From contig BDSL01000136.1 of the NCBI GenBank assembly GCA_003116995.1, positions 162,749 to 226,748 on the forward strand: a DNA stretch of 64,000 nucleotides. The letters are read 5' to 3'. Of the stretch, positions 43,301 through 52,905 are shown piece after piece; the first letter of the stretch is position 1; each line of letters opens with the position of its first letter. The stretch comes from Yamagishiella unicocca. Its lineage: Eukaryota > Chlorophyta > Chlorophyceae > Chlamydomonadales > Volvocaceae. The notes under the pieces were generated by a model. The model worked only from the letters and a program-made list of their open reading frames with translations, ran no database searches and was not told where the DNA came from. The position numbers and the translations under genes were made by a program.

Positions 43301-46300
43301 TCCCTTGTCTTGAAACACCTGATCGCGATTGCCCACTGCGTTGTCGACAACCTTGAGGCCTTTGAAGAACGTTAGCAGATCTATCTGCAGCTTGTCAATG
43401 CCCTGTTGGCCGGGGTCCTTCCGAACCTGCTCAAGAGAATCACATGGGATGCGTGGAAGGGCACACACGCGGCCGTTACTTAATTCCTGTCATTTGCCTC
43501 GTGGCTCACCAACAACAAAAAAACAAGCTGGTCAGGTGCGGGGAAGGCAGAAGGCGGAGGACTACAGCTCACAAGCCTGAGGCCAGTATGGGTTTAGGAT
43601 GCACCAAAACACTGGGCCAGTAAAGGTTTAGGGTGTATAACACCACTTGTGGCCCGGAAGTGCAACAAGACAGATATAACGAATGACCAAGGGCATGTCA
43701 AAACACGCTCGGGGGTGAGTCATTTGAATCCTGGCAGCGGCAACCCATTGCAACTAAGCAGACACAACGGTGCAGCTGGACTGGGCCACACAGAAACCCA
43801 GGGGTCCAGGCGACCCACACAGGTAGGTGTAACACATACACATACATGTACACGTACACCTGTGGAAGTAGATGGGTACCTGCCTTATTACTTGCAGCCT
43901 TCATTACCATACCGCAACATGACACGTACTTGACACAACATCATCCAAGGGTGCGACACACACAATAGCAAGGAACACACAGCCTCATATGGGGCCGCCC
44001 AAAACGTCAAGGTAGGGTAGGGCTACTGTAAGGGCCCAACCCTCTCCATCATACCTCCAGTCGGAGGACCCGGCCATGGAAGTCCGGATTGATACACCAT
44101 TCGTTGTAGAAGGCCATGGCAAGGGTGCTTTTGCCGGAGCCACCGAGACCATTCACGATGACCACGCTCTTCTCTTCGAACTTGGAACGCACTCCATCAA
44201 TCCATTGCATCCGAGCAACAGCGTGAGCATCCATCATCCCGATCTCATCAAGTTGCGGATTCATCTGTCCCGATGGAACAAACCGGATACGATGGCAGGA
44301 GGGGGCACATCAGCAGCAGCATGTGGTGTTTTGTCGGTCACACACTGTGAAGGGCCCTTCACTCTGGAGGTGTTCTGAAGACCAACACGCCCAGTCATCT
44401 AGTGAGCCTCCGTCGCAACTACCCCACCATTTCAATACCCTACAGCGCTGCATACTGCATGGGACTATACTTCGTTCGGCAATTGCAGCAACAGCAGCCT
44501 GCTTCACCTTCATCCGCATTTGTTCCTTGATGAAGTTGACTCGCTCCATGTCTGCGTCCTGTATGGTCACGGGTCCAGGTCCAGTAGTTTAGAGGCGTTA
44601 TGGTTATCGTCTGGTTGGTGGGGGCCTATCAGGTGTATGGGGGGCCCGTTGTCTACCCATGGGAGGTCAGCAACAGCAACAACAGCCTGCTTCACCTTCA
44701 TCCGCACCATTTGTTCCCTGATAAAGTTGACCAGCACCGAGTATGCGACCTGGGTCTGAGAGGCTGGCTTCACGATGTTGATGTGGTCGTCTTCCACCCT
44801 CTCCCTGACGCAGTCGTCCAGGAATGCAGAGCCCTCGGGGACGATGACCTGAGATCCACCAACGAGCCCGGGCTGCGGCAAAGAACACCAGGGCCCATAA
44901 GTACGCAGGGGCACAGTGGTGGGCTCAGTTCCTTGCGGCCAGAACCCCTGCAGTCCTACAACCGTACTAACACTGAAATCATTTCTGGAATACCGGGCAA
45001 ATTCATTTTGGTTCATGTGATGTTTAGCAACCCGCAGGAAATTCCCACCTGCGGACCTGACACGAAAATTTAAGCAAGGCAGGGGTCGTGCCTGGTCTGA
45101 GAGTGCCGTGCCGATGTGTACTCTTGCCAGGCTGGATAGCCCAGAGTGTTACTAGCCCAGGTTTTGTGCCCTGTGAGGCCAGCCAGTCTTGTGCGAGCAC
45201 TTCAATCGTATAATGATAGCCGACATGCTCTGTATTTTCAGGGACTTACTATCAGACATATGGTATGGAAGTCACAATGGGCCCTAATCCGACATGCTCT
45301 GTATTTTCAGGGACTTACTATCAGACATATGGTATGGAAGTCACAATGGGCCCTAATCCGGGATGAGACGGGGAAGGAGTGGACCCCCCCCCCAGTGCCT
45401 TTGCGTGAATAGGAATGAATCTGAACGCCATCAGATAGGTGGCGGATGGAGGTTCTAGGTCCCCCCCTACATACATACCAGCTGCAAGGGCTTCTGTTCA
45501 GCGAAGCAAAGGATGCGAACATTCTTGGATCGCGCTCCGAAGAACCGGGCCTTGGCATGTTCGTTCGCCTTGTTGAAGACCTTCAGGTACCCCAGCAGTG
45601 ACCGGTTCAGCTGCTCAGTGCCACTCGCCAGCGGCCCGTGGGCACAGGCCGCAATGGGCGATCCGTTGTGCGGCGTGGCATAGTAGACCAGCGCGCAAAG
45701 GTTGTCCTTGAAGGCGGCTGCACGACGATGAGTCTCTTCAGACTCATTCCCAGATGAACTGAAGACCTGTGCTGAGTGGACCATCGCGTTCATCATCAGA
45801 CCGCCCATGCTGTGCCCCACCAGCACCACTTTGCGCCCTTCCGAGCCCACAGCCACTTGCGTGGAGATGAGCTGTCGGAGCAATGTGTCCGCGGCCGCCT
45901 CCAGCACAAAGTCCTCCTCGCCAGGGACCAGCTGGCGGTTTGCCTTGTAGCTAACCGAGAGGATTCGGGCCCGGTTAAATCCCTCCTCCTTCGGCAGCCA
46001 CTCGGCAGGCCAGAGCACCTGCAGAGGATGCGGCGGTTCGGGAGAGTGAGCGGACCCAATGCACAAGCCAGCAGCCGGCGGGAGATTTCAGATGCGATGG
46101 CGGCGGGGGAGCAGTCACCGTGCGCCTGGTGAGGTGCGTGCTGCTTCTCGGGGCTGGCAATGGCAAATGCAAAGAAGTGTAATGTACAGGTTCGTTCGTA
46201 GGGATCTCACCTTGCCGTTGAGTGTATCCGACGTCCATGTGTGTTTCCAGGCTTCGTATCCAGTTTGGAGGTCGTCTTGAAGACCATGAATAAACACGAG

Positions 46301-46381
46301 GTCGAAGGTCATCCCCTCTTCCGACCCGCTATCCAGACGGTAGATCCCATACCCGCCATTTCGTGACAGCTCCCGAGGCTC
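39819..46381 (-). CDS. HNL-type immune receptor-like protein: alpha/beta-hydrolase, NB-ARC and LRR
   Basis: Nine exons joined in phase by GT-AG introns: 46,381-46,211, 46,018-45,475, 45,048-44,696, 44,558-44,508, 44,264-44,055, 43,426-43,109, 42,735-42,188, 41,679-40,707 and 40,346-39,819. Together they make 3,696 bases (1,231 residues and a stop), and the first exon is still missing. Order: SERAC1-like hydrolase (about 1-345), linker, NB-ARC (about 400-730), LRRs (about 735-1,080), and a C-terminal region of unknown fold. Both split codons (exons 2-3 and 7-8) restore sensible residues. The layout is that of the HNL class reported in liverworts. By analogy it should be a nucleotide-switched sensor with an enzymatic N-terminus; ligand and output are unknown. 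Confidence 0.88.
40707..41679 (-). CDS. HNL gene, exon 8: leucine-rich repeats
   Basis: About 324 residues with at least ten plant-type LRR units, for example LPEALGNLGALDTLNLRDC and LPDSLGGLACLEKLDLRYC, following the LPxxLxxLxxLxxLxLxxC pattern of resistance-type receptors. The first about 60 residues before the repeats link to the NB-ARC end. The exon begins after CTTGCTTCACAG and ends at CTCGAG/GTAGGTATG. Joining to exon 9 gives LTALEDLDLSFCVKLKDLP, which completes a further repeat and so supports the junction. The array is expected to sense a ligand or hold the protein inactive. Confidence 0.92.
42188..44264 (-). CDS. HNL gene, exons 5-7: NB-ARC nucleotide-binding domain
   Basis: All core motifs of a plant-type NB-ARC are in order: P-loop NGLGGSGKST (Lys about 418), kinase-2 YLLILDDVWD (Asp about 493/494, with the terminal Trp typical of non-TIR receptors), RNBS-B SWLLITSRN, GLPL-type NLPLKLRILGG, RNBS-D CFLDVALFFP and an MHD-type IRVHDALRDYA with Val in place of Met. 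The domain binds ADP/ATP and switches the protein between off and on. The conserved catalytic and switch residues suggest that it is functional. Intron phases: 0 after exons 5 and 6, and 2 after exon 7. Confidence 0.92.
44508..46381 (-). CDS. HNL gene, exons 1-4: SERAC1-like alpha/beta-hydrolase domain and linker
   Basis: Key residues: FDLVFIHGL with the start of the hydrolase core, then WPAEWLP, VGHSMGG (Ser about 127), YYATPHNGSPIA and DDHINIVKP (His about 327, probable catalytic His). Exon 2 is four codons shorter than in the 24-kb paralogue. Exon 3 ends at ATG-AAG before a GTGAAG donor. Exon 4 has only 17 codons (DADMERVNFIKEQMRMK) and ends at the same ATG-AAG/GTGAAG junction, and its last eleven residues resemble the end of exon 3 (VNFIREQMVRMK). 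SERAC1-type enzymes act on lipids; the substrate here is unknown. Confidence 0.85.
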
Positions 46382-47520
46382 CTGAGGACAAGCAAGGGGG
46401 CAGCGCCTTTGGGGCAGCGTCTTTGCGCGCGACATCTATGAGATGGTGGCTGCCTGTCTATCACACCTGGTGGCCCGGCGCAGCAGATACGTGGGTTACA
46501 GCGCTTACCGGTACCGCTGTTACCCGGTACTTCGTAGACTCTGTCTGTAGACTGCGGGGGCTGCTGCATCTATAGCTGGGGCAGCCGCTCCATCCCCAAA
46601 GAACTTCGAAAGGAGGCCTAGGAACCGGCTTCGTAAGGAGGCCTAGGAACCAACAATATTGGATTATGTATCGACAAGCCCGATGTGTCATGAATGATGC
46701 ACCGGTTGTGCAAGGTACATAGATAGATAGTAGTCCCGTCCTGGTCCTCACGAACTAAGCGGCAGCAGGGCCCGCTGGCATCGGTTCCCGTCCAAATACT
46801 CTCAAGTTCTCTGAAGTATTGCCCAGGTCCTCAAGTGATCGCGTTCCTTGCCAAGCGCCAGCCGGCTGGTCGCTTCCCAGCCAGGCTCATCCTGACCTCC
46901 CATCCTCGAATCCAGCGACGGAGTCTTCAAGCCGCTACTTGTAACTTGAGCTTCTCACAAGTTGGCACAAACCAGTTCAGGCCTTCTCTCGAGCCCGGTA
47001 CCGGTCGTGCTGCTGGTGGGTTCTCAAAGACATCCGCGACCTCCAGTCCTGACCTAAGCGATGAAGGGCTGCTGGGCATCCGAAAGCCCCCCTTAACTTA
47101 CTCGTTCCCCCCGAACCCCCCAACCACCGGCCGCGGCCGCCACGCACCGTCATGACTCGAAGACGACGAGATGAGCGGTTGGAAGCTCCGCGAGCCGACG
47201 TACGAGCGTGAATGTAGGCCTGGAGATTGTCCAAAGCGCAGACGCAGCGGGATAGGAATTCTTGTTGGCTGACTTGATGTCCGGTCCGAGTTATGTCCCG
47301 GCGTTGTCACTGGAACTCGCTGTCACACATATGTCGCCTATTCATACCCGCTTTTGTCCCTTAAGGCAACAAGTATGGTGAGGGCGAGGATTACAAGCTT
47401 TGAGCTCGTAAGGCCCAGATGAGCCAGACGGGGCCCGTCAGACGGGGCCCGGAGCGCGTCAGACGGGGCAGCATTGTGCCCGTAATGCGTAATGCCATGC
47501 AGAGAATACGCGCGTAATAA
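46382..47520 (-). promoter_or_regulatory. Upstream region of the HNL gene (shared with the 25-26 kb copy)
   Basis: Holds the candidate first exon with ATG at 46,569 (also at 25,215 in the paralogue) and an alternative in-frame ATG at 46,435 that is not present in the paralogue. Neither can be proved. The remaining about 900 bp match 25.1-26.07 kb, apart from a small CAGACGGGGC amplification near 47,430-47,465. Joint conservation suggests that promoter elements lie here. Confidence 0.4.
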
Positions 47521-47730
47521 ACTAAATTTTAGACTATTCTAAAATTCGGTTCTAAGAGGTAGTTGGCCTGGGCGCTCCAGGAGGGGGCCTGGGCCTGGTG
47601 TTGTTGGCCGAGGCGACGGCGCCGTGTTGTTTCTCCGTTCACCTCACTTTGAGGAGTTGTCGCTACGCACCTGTTTGTTCCGGTCTGCGGAGTGCGGGCG
47701 GGTTAGCCATCTAGTTTCGGATCCGCGGGC
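47521..47730 (+). other. Unique upstream sequence with a short perfect hairpin
   Basis: ATTTTAGACTATTCTAAAAT (about 47,525-47,544) is an 8-bp inverted repeat around a 4-base loop, just beyond the border of the segmental duplication. GC- and T-rich sequence follows up to the ATG at 47,731 and could be a leader. Confidence 0.4.
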
Positions 47731-49143
47731 ATGCAGTCGCGCGGGAGTGTCTGGTTCGCTGATCGCGACTCGCCGAGTTTTGTTTCAGCCATGGGAGAAC
47801 CGACCGGCACCAATCTCGCAGCAAGGGCAACCAAGCGAACCAGGGCCATTGCAATGGCGGACATGAACAGCCTGTCCCTCGCCAAAGGGCCCGAAGACGC
47901 TGCTTTAGACTCTATATGGCTGCAAACAACTCGCGCGGCCAATGATCAATTGGCGAACCTACCACCAACACCAGCAACCGGCAAAGATCTGTACGCACCT
48001 CAGCGCAGAACGATCTCCGCGGGGTCACAGGGAATCCTGCACCAACTCACCGTGCGTTATGGGATGCTCAACGAGCAGAAGCAACGATTCGAGACAGCTA
48101 TCCTCGACCTCACAAACATGGCCCAGGCCGCCGCCAACCAGCTCGTCGCCGCGGCCAACAATCTCCCCCAACAAGGTAGACAAGCCGCCCCACAGATAAC
48201 GGGCGGTTCCGCAGCGCTGTACACTACCAGAGTGGCTGCAGCAGCTGGAGCAGGCGGGTCCAGGGGAGGACCCACACCGTCAGCAGCCGGAGCAGCGACG
48301 TCGGACAGACCCAGTGGGGCAACCGCCGGTGCACCACCCAGTGGGATCGGCGGTGTCCACAACCAGCCCTGCCGCCCCCCCCTGTGCCCGGCGGAGTTGG
48401 GGACTCCGCCGCTTCCCCTGCCCCCTTCCCTTCTCCCTTGTGCCCGGCGGAGTTGGGAACTCCGCCGGTTCCCCTGCCCCCTTCCCTTGTGCCCGGCGGA
48501 GTTGGGAACTCCGCCGGTTCCCCTGGCCCCCCCCCTCCCTTGTGCCCGGCGGAGTTGGGAACTCCGCCGGTTCCCCTGCCCCCCCTCCCTTGTGCCCGGC
48601 GGAGTTGGGGACTCCGCCGGTCCCCCCCCTCCCTCCCTTGTGCCCGGCGGAGTTGGGGACTCCGCCGGTTCCCCTGCCCCCTCCCTTGTGCCCGGCGGAG
48701 TTGGGGACTCCGCCGGTTCCCCCCCCCTCCCTTTACCTGTAACCCCCCTCCCTTGTGCCCGGCGGAGTTGGGGACTCCGCCGGTTTCCCCCCCCCTCCCT
48801 TGTGCCCGGCGGAGTTAGGAACTCCGCTGGTTCCCCTGCCCCCCCTCCCTTGTGCCCGGCGGAGTTCGGGACTCCGCCGGTTCCCCCCCTCCCTCCCTTG
48901 TGCCCGGCGGAGTTGGGGACTCCGCCGGTCCCCCCCCCTCCCTTGTGCCCAGCGGAGTTGGGGACTCCGCCGGTTCCCCCCTCCCCTCCCTTGTGCCCGG
49001 CGGAGTTGGGAACACAAGGCTTGGCGGGCCACCGGCCCAACCGCACCACGGGCCTGGCCGGGTCAAATGGCGCGGCCCGACCTTTGGATTCGCCTCGGCC
49101 GGGCGTGGCCGGGCGCCCGCGGGAGTTGATAACTCCAGCCTGA
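47731..49143 (+). CDS. Hypothetical protein: helical N-terminus, then minisatellite-encoded Pro-rich tail
   Basis: The first about 210 residues look like real protein, with balanced composition and a likely amphipathic helix (VRYGMLNEQKQRFETAILDL followed by NMAQAAANQLVAAANN), then an Ala/Gly/Ser/Pro linker. From about 48,380 the frame is made of a Pro/Leu/Cys-rich repeat encoded by the minisatellite and is unlikely to be genuine. The real gene may splice before this point or have been broken by expansion of the minisatellite. No family was recognised. Confidence 0.4.
   Translation: MQSRGSVWFADRDSPSFVSAMGEPTGTNLAARATKRTRAIAMADMNSLSLAKGPEDAALDSIWLQTTRAANDQLANLPPTPATGKDLYAPQRRTISAGSQGILHQLTVRYGMLNEQKQRFETAILDLTNMAQAAANQLVAAANNLPQQGRQAAPQITGGSAALYTTRVAAAAGAGGSRGGPTPSAAGAATSDRPSGATAGAPPSGIGGVHNQPCRPPLCPAELGTPPLPLPPSLLPCARRSWELRRFPCPLPLCPAELGTPPVPLAPPLPCARRSWELRRFPCPPSLVPGGVGDSAGPPPPSLVPGGVGDSAGSPAPSLVPGGVGDSAGSPPLPLPVTPLPCARRSWGLRRFPPPSLVPGGVRNSAGSPAPPPLCPAEFGTPPVPPLPPLCPAELGTPPVPPPPLCPAELGTPPVPPSPPLCPAELGTQGLAGHRPNRTTGLAGSNGAARPLDSPRPGVAGRPRELITPA
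48385..49010 (+). repeat. Minisatellite of about 50 bp with a GGCGGAGT...ACTCCGCC hairpin core
   Basis: About thirteen units of CCCTTGTGCCCGGCGGAGTT followed by GGGGACTCCGCCGGTTCCCC and a C-rich spacer of varying length. The core GGCGGAGTTGGGGACTCCGCC is an 8-bp inverted repeat with a 5-base loop. The hairpin stem resembles the CCGGAGTCCCCACTCCGG core of the 70-bp satellite farther on. Confidence 0.92.
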
Positions 49144-49534
49144 GCTCGACAGTCCTTCGCCTGAGCAGCTGATGACCATTGCCAACTTGACCACATATAG
49201 ACACCGGAGTCTGTCTGTCTCCGGGAGGACGCTGGAGTCACACTGGAGGCAGGTCTGGAGTCACTCCACCGGAGACACAGGGTTGTTGGAGCGGAGTCAT
49301 AGAGTTTTTGGAGCGGAGACAGGCATCTTGAGACTCCAAAGCCGTTCTCGGAGTCTCCACTCCCAACAGCTGCAGAGCCGCTCCCCGCTCCGGTCAGTGG
49401 CTCCAAGGAGTGACTCCGAAGAGCCGCTCCCTGCTCCGGTCAGTGGCTCCAAGGAGTGACTCCGAAGAGCCGCTCCCTGCTCCGGTCAGTGGCTCCAAGG
49501 AGTGACTCCGAAGAGCCGCTCCAGTGCTTCCTAG
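49144..49534 (+). repeat. GGAGTxACTCC-rich lead-in with a 60-bp triplicate
   Basis: Words such as GGAGTCACTCC and CTGGAGTC are scattered from 49,205. GCTCCGGTCAGTGGCTCCAA followed by GGAGTGACTCCGAAGAGCCG is repeated three times at about 60-bp spacing between 49,395 and 49,525, leading directly into the 70-bp satellite. Confidence 0.8.
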
Positions 49535-52132
49535 CCACCCCCGGAGTCCCCACTCCGGCGACTCCTGCGACTCCTGCGACTCCGACGTTCCCCCAGCTTC
49601 TAAGGCACCCCCGGAGTCCCCACTCCGGCGACTCCTGCGACTCCTGCGACTCCGACGTTCCCCCAGCTTCCTAAGGCACCCCCGGAGTCCCCACTCCGGC
49701 GACTCCTGCGACTCCTGCGACTCCGACGTTCCCCCAGCTTCTAAGGCACCCCCGGAGTCCCCACTCCGGCGACTCCTGCGACTCCTGCGACTCCGACGTT
49801 CCCCCAGCTTCTAAGGCACCCCCGGAGTCCCCACTCCGGCGACTCCTGCGACTCCTGCGACTCCGACGTTCCCCCAGCTTCTAAGGCACCCCCGGAGTCC
49901 CCACTCCGGCGACTCCTGCGACTCCTGCGACTCCGGCGTTCCCCCAGCTTCTAAGGCACCCCCGGAGTCCCCACTCCGGCGACTCCTGCGACTCCTGCGA
50001 CTCCGACGTTCCCCCAGCTTCTAAGGCACCCCCGGAGCCCCCACTCCGGCGACTCCTGCGACTCCTGCGACTCCGACGTTCCCCCAGCTTCTAAGGCACC
50101 CCCAGAGCCCCCACTCCGGCGACTCCTGCGACTCCTGCGACTCCGACGTTCCCCCAGCTTCCTAAGGCACCCCCGGAGTCCCCACTCCGGCGACTCCTGC
50201 GACTCCGGCGACTCCGGCGTTCCCCCAGCTTCCTAAGGCACCCCCGGAGTCCCCACTCCGGCGACTCCTGCGACTCCTGCGACTCCGACGTTCCCCCAGC
50301 TTCTAAGGCACCCCCGGAGCCCCCACTCCGGCGACTCCTGCGACTCCTGCGACTCCGACGTTCCCCCAGCTTCCTAAGGCACCCCCGGAGTCCCCACTCC
50401 GGCGACTCCTGCGACTCCTGCGACTCCGGCGTTCCCCCAGCTTCCTAAGGCACCCCCGGAGTCCCCACTCCGGCGACTCCGGCGACTCCTGCGACTCCGG
50501 CGTTCCCCCAGCTTCCTAAGGCACCCCCGGAGTCCCCACTCCGGCGACTCCTGCGACTCCTGCGACTCCGACGTTCCCCCAGCTTCTAAGGCACCCCCGG
50601 AGTCCCCACTCCGGCGACTCCTGCGACTCCTGCGACTCCGACGTTCCCCCAGCTTCTAAGGCACCCCCGGAGTCCCCACTCCGGCGACTCCTGCGACTCC
50701 TGCTGCGACTCCGACGTTCCCCCAGCTTCCTAAGGCAGGCACCCCCGGAGTCCCCACTCCGGCGACTCCTGCGACTCCTGCGACTCCGGCGTTCCCCCAG
50801 CTTCTAAGGCACCCCCGGAGTCCCCACTCCGGCGACTCCTGCGACTCCTGCGACTCCGACGTTCCCCCAGCTTCTAAGGCACCCCCGGAGTCCCCACTCC
50901 AGCGACTCCTGCGACTCCTGCTGCGACTCCGACGTTCCCCCAGCTTCCTAAGGCAGGCACCCCCGGAGTCCCCACTCCGGCGACTCCTGCGACTCCTGCG
51001 ACTCCGGCGTTCCCCCAGCTTCTAAGGCACCCCCGGAGTCCCCACTCCGGCGACTCCGGCGACTCCTGCGACTCCGACGTTCCCCCAGCTTCTAAGGCAC
51101 CCCCGGAGTCCCCACTCCGGCGACTCCTGCGACTCCTGCGACTCCGGCGTTCCCCCAGCTTCTAAGGCACCCCCGGAGTCCCCACTCCGGCGACTCCTGC
51201 GACTCCTGCGACTCCGGCGTTCCCCCAGCTTCTAAGGCACCCCCGGAGTCCCCACTCCTGCGACTCCGGCGACTCCGGCGACTCCGGCGTGCCCCCAGCT
51301 TCCTAGGCACCCCCCGGAGTCCCCACTCCGGCGACTCCTGCGACTCCTGCGACTCCGGCGTGCCCCCAGCTTCTAAGGCACCCCCGTAGTCCCCACTCCG
51401 GCGACTCCTGCGACTCCTGCGACTCCGACGTTCCCCCAGCTTCTAAGGCACCCCCGGAGTCCCCACTCCGGCGACTCCTGCGACTCCTACGACTCCGACG
51501 TTCCCCCAGCTTCTTAAGGCACCCCCGGAGTCCCCACTCCGGCGACTCCTGCGACTCCTGCGACTCCGGCGTTCCCCCAGCTTCTAAGGCACCCCCGGAG
51601 TCCCCACTCCGGCGACTCCTGCGACTCCTGCGACTCCGACGTTCCCCCAGTTTCTAAGGCACCCCCGGAGTCCCCACTCCGGCGACTCCTGCGACTCCTG
51701 CGACTCCGGCGTTCCCCCAGCTTCTAAGGCACCCCCGGAGTCCCCACTCCGGCGACTCCTGCGACTCCTGCGACTCCGACGTTCCCCCAGTTTCTAAGGC
51801 ACCCCCGGAGTCCCCACTCCGGCGACTCCTGCGACTCCTGCGACTCCGGCGTTCCCCCAGCTTCTAAGGCACCCCCGGAGTCCCCACTCCGGCGACTCCT
51901 GCGACTCCTGCGACTCCGGCGTGCCCCCAGCTTCCTAGGCACCCCCGGAGTCCCCACTCCTGCGACTCCTGCGACTCCGGCGACTCCGGCGTTCCCCCAG
52001 CTTCTAAGGCACCCCCGGAGTCCCCACTCCTGCGACTCCGGCGACTCCGGCGACTCCGGCGTGCCCCCAGCTTCCTAGGCACCCCCCGGAGTCCCCACTC
52101 CGGCGACTCCGGCGACTCCGGCGACTCCGGCG
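49535..52132 (+). repeat. 70-bp satellite array, forward (about 37 units)
   Basis: The unit is CACCCCCGGAGTCCCCACTC, then CGGCGACTCC and two or three GCGACTCCT words, then GACGTTCCCCCAGCTTCTAA. Each unit has a CCGGAGTCCCCACTCCGG hairpin. Because 70 is not a multiple of three the frames rotate, so the open frames reported in it are not genes. Variants include units with CAGCTTCCTAAGG and units whose triplets read GGCGACTCC instead of GCGACTCCT. Confidence 0.95.
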
Positions 52133-52475
52133 TGATAAATAATTAATAAAATATTAAAAAAGATTATATTAATATTTTGTTATAATATCTCTGTTTGCCT
52201 GACCACCCCAGGCCCCCAGCTTCCTAGGCACCACCGGAGTCCCCACTCCGGCGACTCCGGCGACTCCGACGACTCCTGTACGACAAGTCCGACTGCCGAC
52301 AAGCAGCCAACATACGCTTTATTACACCATTATTCTTGTAGTTGTGCTACAAATGTTTTCGTTGAGTTCTTGAAGCCCAACTTGTACGGCTTGCCAAATT
52401 GCTCGAGACGTCAAGAGAAGTTGCGACCTTCTTGCCTATTTTTGCAACATTAGTTACTTTGGTGATGATCAAAGA
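52133..52475 (+). other. AT-rich block and 5' flank of the DUF3987-like fragment
   Basis: A run of about 60 A/T bases (TAATTAATAAAATATT and following) is succeeded by a last satellite remnant and by about 150 bp that match, inverted, 56,274-56,610. The ATG present in the inverted copy (before SYQGDDQR) reads ATT here, so this copy has lost that start. Confidence 0.6.
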
Positions 52476-52905
52476 ATGGATAGTCCTTCGACTCGGCAGG
52501 CTCTGCAGGCTCTCAATCAGAATGATTGGAGCATAGATACTGTAGACAAGCTGACATTTGCTGAGCTTAAGTATGATTACATTGCTCGTCTAAATCAGCA
52601 ATACAATCCAGTGGACCTTTTTGGGGACGACCTGGGACGGCTCGTCCACCAGTTCCACTTGGAAACCGCCCCGGGCTCGCAATGGCCCATCATAGCTGCG
52701 TTCCTGCTGCCCATAGTCTCTGGCCTCACCGGCCCCCTCATCTCCGTGGTTCCCGGACCGCGCGCGCCCACGTGGAAGGAGCGCATCATCGTCTGGGCTG
52801 CGGCGATCGCGTCCACTGGCTCCGGCAAGACGCCGGCTCTTGCCCCGATTCAGCGCGCTTTGGACATCGCGCAGCGGATTGCGCAGCTATTTTGCAAGCA
52901 AGCGG
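52476..52905 (+). pseudogene. DUF3987-like (primase/helicase-type) gene fragment, forward copy
   Basis: About 145 residues from ATG 52,476. They show WPIIAAFLLPIVSGLTGPLI, then TWKERIIVWAAAIASTGSGKT with PAL. This matches the N-terminal P-loop part of DUF3987 proteins (Trp, then a Gly-Ser-Gly-Lys-Thr/Ser-Pro-Ala-Leu nucleotide-binding loop), a family seen in plasmid, phage and mobile-element replication proteins. The frame then runs into a G-rich minisatellite, and nothing of the rest of the domain is present. An exon boundary near 52,905 is possible. The family call rests on motif memory and would need a profile search. Confidence 0.5.

Larger units (their letters stand above)
44508..47520 (-). 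repeat. Segmental duplication, copy 1
   Basis: Direct-repeat partner of 23,203-26,066, same orientation, about 21.4 kb away. At 45,231-45,363 it contains a local tandem duplication of about 70 bp (GACATGCTCTGTATTTTCAG occurs twice) that is absent from the other copy. Confidence 0.85.
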
